Of a stretch of DNA of 7,277 bases, positions 5,999-7,277 are shown one piece after another. The stretch's first letter is position 1. Each line of letters starts with the position of its first letter. This stretch comes from an uncultured bacterium. GTDB lineage: Bacteria > Bacillota > Clostridia > Lachnospirales > Lachnospiraceae. The position numbers were made by a program, and so were the translations under genes. The DNA is taken from assembly GCA_947071365.1 (NCBI GenBank), contig CAMTFT010000078.1, positions 1-7,277 on the forward strand, read 5' to 3'. The notes below the pieces were generated by a model. It did no database searches. It was not told the DNA's origin and saw only the letters and a program-made list of their open reading frames with translations.

Positions 5999-7198
5999 TC
6001 AGGCCCCTGCACCGATCGCATCGTATGAGCCGTAGATCGGCCCGATAACAGAAACCACAACAAATCCTACAATAACCGCCATCACGACTATCATCAGCGG
6101 CTCCAGCATTGACACCATGCTTTCAATTGCCCTTTCTGATTCAAAGTCCAGCGTATCCGCCATGCTGTTCAGCATCTGGCCGAGCTTTCCTGTTTCCTCA
6201 CCTACCAGCACCGTTGAAGCGAATTTTTTCACAAAGCCATCCACTATGCCAAGCGCCTGCGATAAGCTTTCACCGGAACGGATATGCTGGATCACCTCAT
6301 CAAACTGTCGTTCAATATACGCATTCCCAATGGTCTGACTGCCTATCTGAAGCGACGTGATCATCGGGATCCCCGAAGAATACATGGAGCTGAGCGTCCG
6401 CGCAAACCGTGCCGTATAAACAATTTTCAACAGCTTCCCGACTACAGGAAGACGCAGCTTCAGGCGGTCGATCCTGTATTTTATACTGGAAACCCCCAAA
6501 AGCGCCTTTAACAACACCAAAATAAAGGCGGCAAAAATAAAAATCTGAAGCCAGTACTGCCTTATCGCATCACTGATCCCAAACATCACCCTCGTTGACA
6601 GCGGAAGGCTCTCTGAATTTTCAAACAACTGAGCAAACTGCGGCAGCACATACGTGAAAATGATCAGGATAACCGCAAATATAATAACCAGCAAAACTGC
6701 GGGATACGCCATTGCGCTTCTTACCTTTCCCCTCAGTTTATACTCCTTCTCATAATGAACCGCCAGCCGAAGAGATACCTCGTCCAGATTGCCGCTCACC
6801 TCAGCCGTGCGCATCATATGGATCATCAGTTGCGGGAACGCATTTCCCTGTGCTTCCAGTGCATCAGAAAAGGAAATTCCCTGCCGCAACTGGCTCAGAA
6901 TATCCTCATATAATTTTTTCTGCACAGGCTTTACCGTCTCCTCCGAAGCCAGAATCGTCAGTGCCCGGATCAGCGGCACTCCTGCCTGCAGCATCGTGCC
7001 AAGCTCTCTTGAAAACTCCGCCAGCACTTTTGCATTAAGCCTGCGGCTGCCCTTCTGCTCCTCCGCAGCCTGTGCTGACAGAAGATACAGTTCCTGCCCC
7101 CGCAGCTTCTGGTAAAGCTCCTGCTCATTCTCTGCATTTTCATAGCCGCGCACTTTCTTCCCGGCCTCATTTTTCGCAGTGTAAAGGTATTTTCTCAT
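5999..7198 (-). CDS. pilC: Type IV pilus inner-membrane platform protein PilC (GspF family)
   Basis: The protein has 399 residues, the standard PilC/GspF length. It is the polytopic membrane protein on which the ATPase acts to add or remove pilins. Two tandem T2SSF domains are visible at about 56-185 and 263-388. Each has the repeated cytoplasmic helical bundle signature: LQAGVPLIRAL with EVSGNLDE, and SSGIPMITSLQ with EETGKLGQML. Membrane helices lie at about 163-185, 216-236 and 364-388. The N-terminal MRKYLYTAKNEAGKKVRG is typical of the family. An in-frame TGA at 7210-7208 directly upstream excludes a longer form. The ribosome site is modest: AGGAAAG lies 12 nt away and a CAGG lies closer. 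It is the first complete gene of the operon, but the operon may start further upstream, beyond the true end of the contig. Confidence 0.95.
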   Translation of the reverse strand: MRKYLYTAKNEAGKKVRGYENAENEQELYQKLRGQELYLLSAQAAEEQKGSRRLNAKVLAEFSRELGTMLQAGVPLIRALTILASEETVKPVQKKLYEDILSQLRQGISFSDALEAQGNAFPQLMIHMMRTAEVSGNLDEVSLRLAVHYEKEYKLRGKVRSAMAYPAVLLVIIFAVILIIFTYVLPQFAQLFENSESLPLSTRVMFGISDAIRQYWLQIFIFAAFILVLLKALLGVSSIKYRIDRLKLRLPVVGKLLKIVYTARFARTLSSMYSSGIPMITSLQIGSQTIGNAYIERQFDEVIQHIRSGESLSQALGIVDGFVKKFASTVLVGEETGKLGQMLNSMADTLDFESERAIESMVSMLEPLMIVVMAVIVGFVVVSVIGPIYGSYDAIGAGA

Positions 7199-7230
7199 AC
7201 CTGAATCTCACTTTCCTGTTGATATACATT
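7195..7230 (-). CDS. Possible 3' tail of an upstream operon gene (truncated)
   Basis: Eleven open codons (NVYQQESEIQV) run from the native sequence end to a TGA at 7197-7195 that overlaps the pilC ATG as ATGA. The same junction occurs between pilMN and pilO. This fits an upstream, co-transcribed gene cut off by the adapter, but eleven codons are too few to identify it or rule out chance. Confidence 0.3.
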   Translation of the reverse strand, partial: NVYQQESEIQV

Positions 7231-7277
7231 CTGTCTCTTATACACATCTCCGAGCCCACGAGACGGAGCTACATCTC
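7231..7277 (+). other. Sequencing adapter contamination (Illumina Nextera, i7 side), not genomic
   Basis: Bases 7231-7249 are the Tn5 mosaic end CTGTCTCTTATACACATCT. Bases 7250-7264 are CCGAGCCCACGAGAC, the rest of the Nextera read-through adapter. Bases 7265-7272, GGAGCTAC, sit where the i7 index belongs and match what I recall as index N718. ATCTC (7273-7277) is the start of the P7 sequence. These bases should be trimmed. Confidence 0.97.

Noticed and set aside
6712..7115. Overlapping plus-strand frames opposite the pilC 5' end
   Set aside because: These are Ser/Pro/Ala-rich shadows of the confidently assigned pilC gene.
7231..7277. A Tn5/IS50 mosaic end as a natural transposon at the contig edge
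   Set aside because: The mosaic end is followed by Illumina adapter, index and P7 bases rather than IS50 sequence, so it is library adapter.

Overview
The window looks like one short assembly contig from a spore-forming, Gram-positive Clostridia-type bacterium, most likely a gut Lachnospiraceae or close relative (inference; there is no rRNA or marker gene to fix the genus). Three things point there: a SleC-type spore cortex-lytic enzyme, a type IV pilus operon with PilM and PilN fused in one protein as in clostridia, and strong GGAGG ribosome sites with tightly coupled genes. The last 47 bases (7231-7277) are not genomic. They are an Illumina Nextera adapter with an i7 index, so the native sequence ends at 7230.

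Left part (1-644): no convincing gene. It is built from diverged repeat copies. A module with a 12-bp stem and 6-nt loop occurs twice, inverted (4-45 and 366-407), and the stems differ by two compensatory base-pair swaps. The second copy lies inside a large imperfect palindrome (288-530) anchored by a perfect 21-bp inverted repeat. The outer flanks carry an ATGTCATTTA-like motif at both ends. A decayed or non-autonomous insertion element is the simplest reading; a structured RNA is the alternative.

Middle (645-1973): sleC on the plus strand, with its own RBS and a 13-bp terminator hairpin that can also serve the convergent operon.

Right part (2084-7198): a minus-strand operon transcribed pilC > pilMN > pilO > pilB. 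The spacings are +18 nt, a 4-nt ATGA overlap and +4 nt. It encodes the inner-membrane platform (PilC), a GspL-like PilM-PilN alignment protein, PilO, and the extension ATPase PilB with an MshEN (possible c-di-GMP-binding) N-terminus. Together these form the motor and assembly platform of a type IV pilus or related type II secretion-like machine. Pilins, prepilin peptidase and PilT are absent and would lie beyond the truncated right end or elsewhere. Eleven in-frame codons before pilC may be the tail of a further upstream gene.

I see no wholly new multi-gene system. The least explained sequence is the palindromic repeat region at the left.
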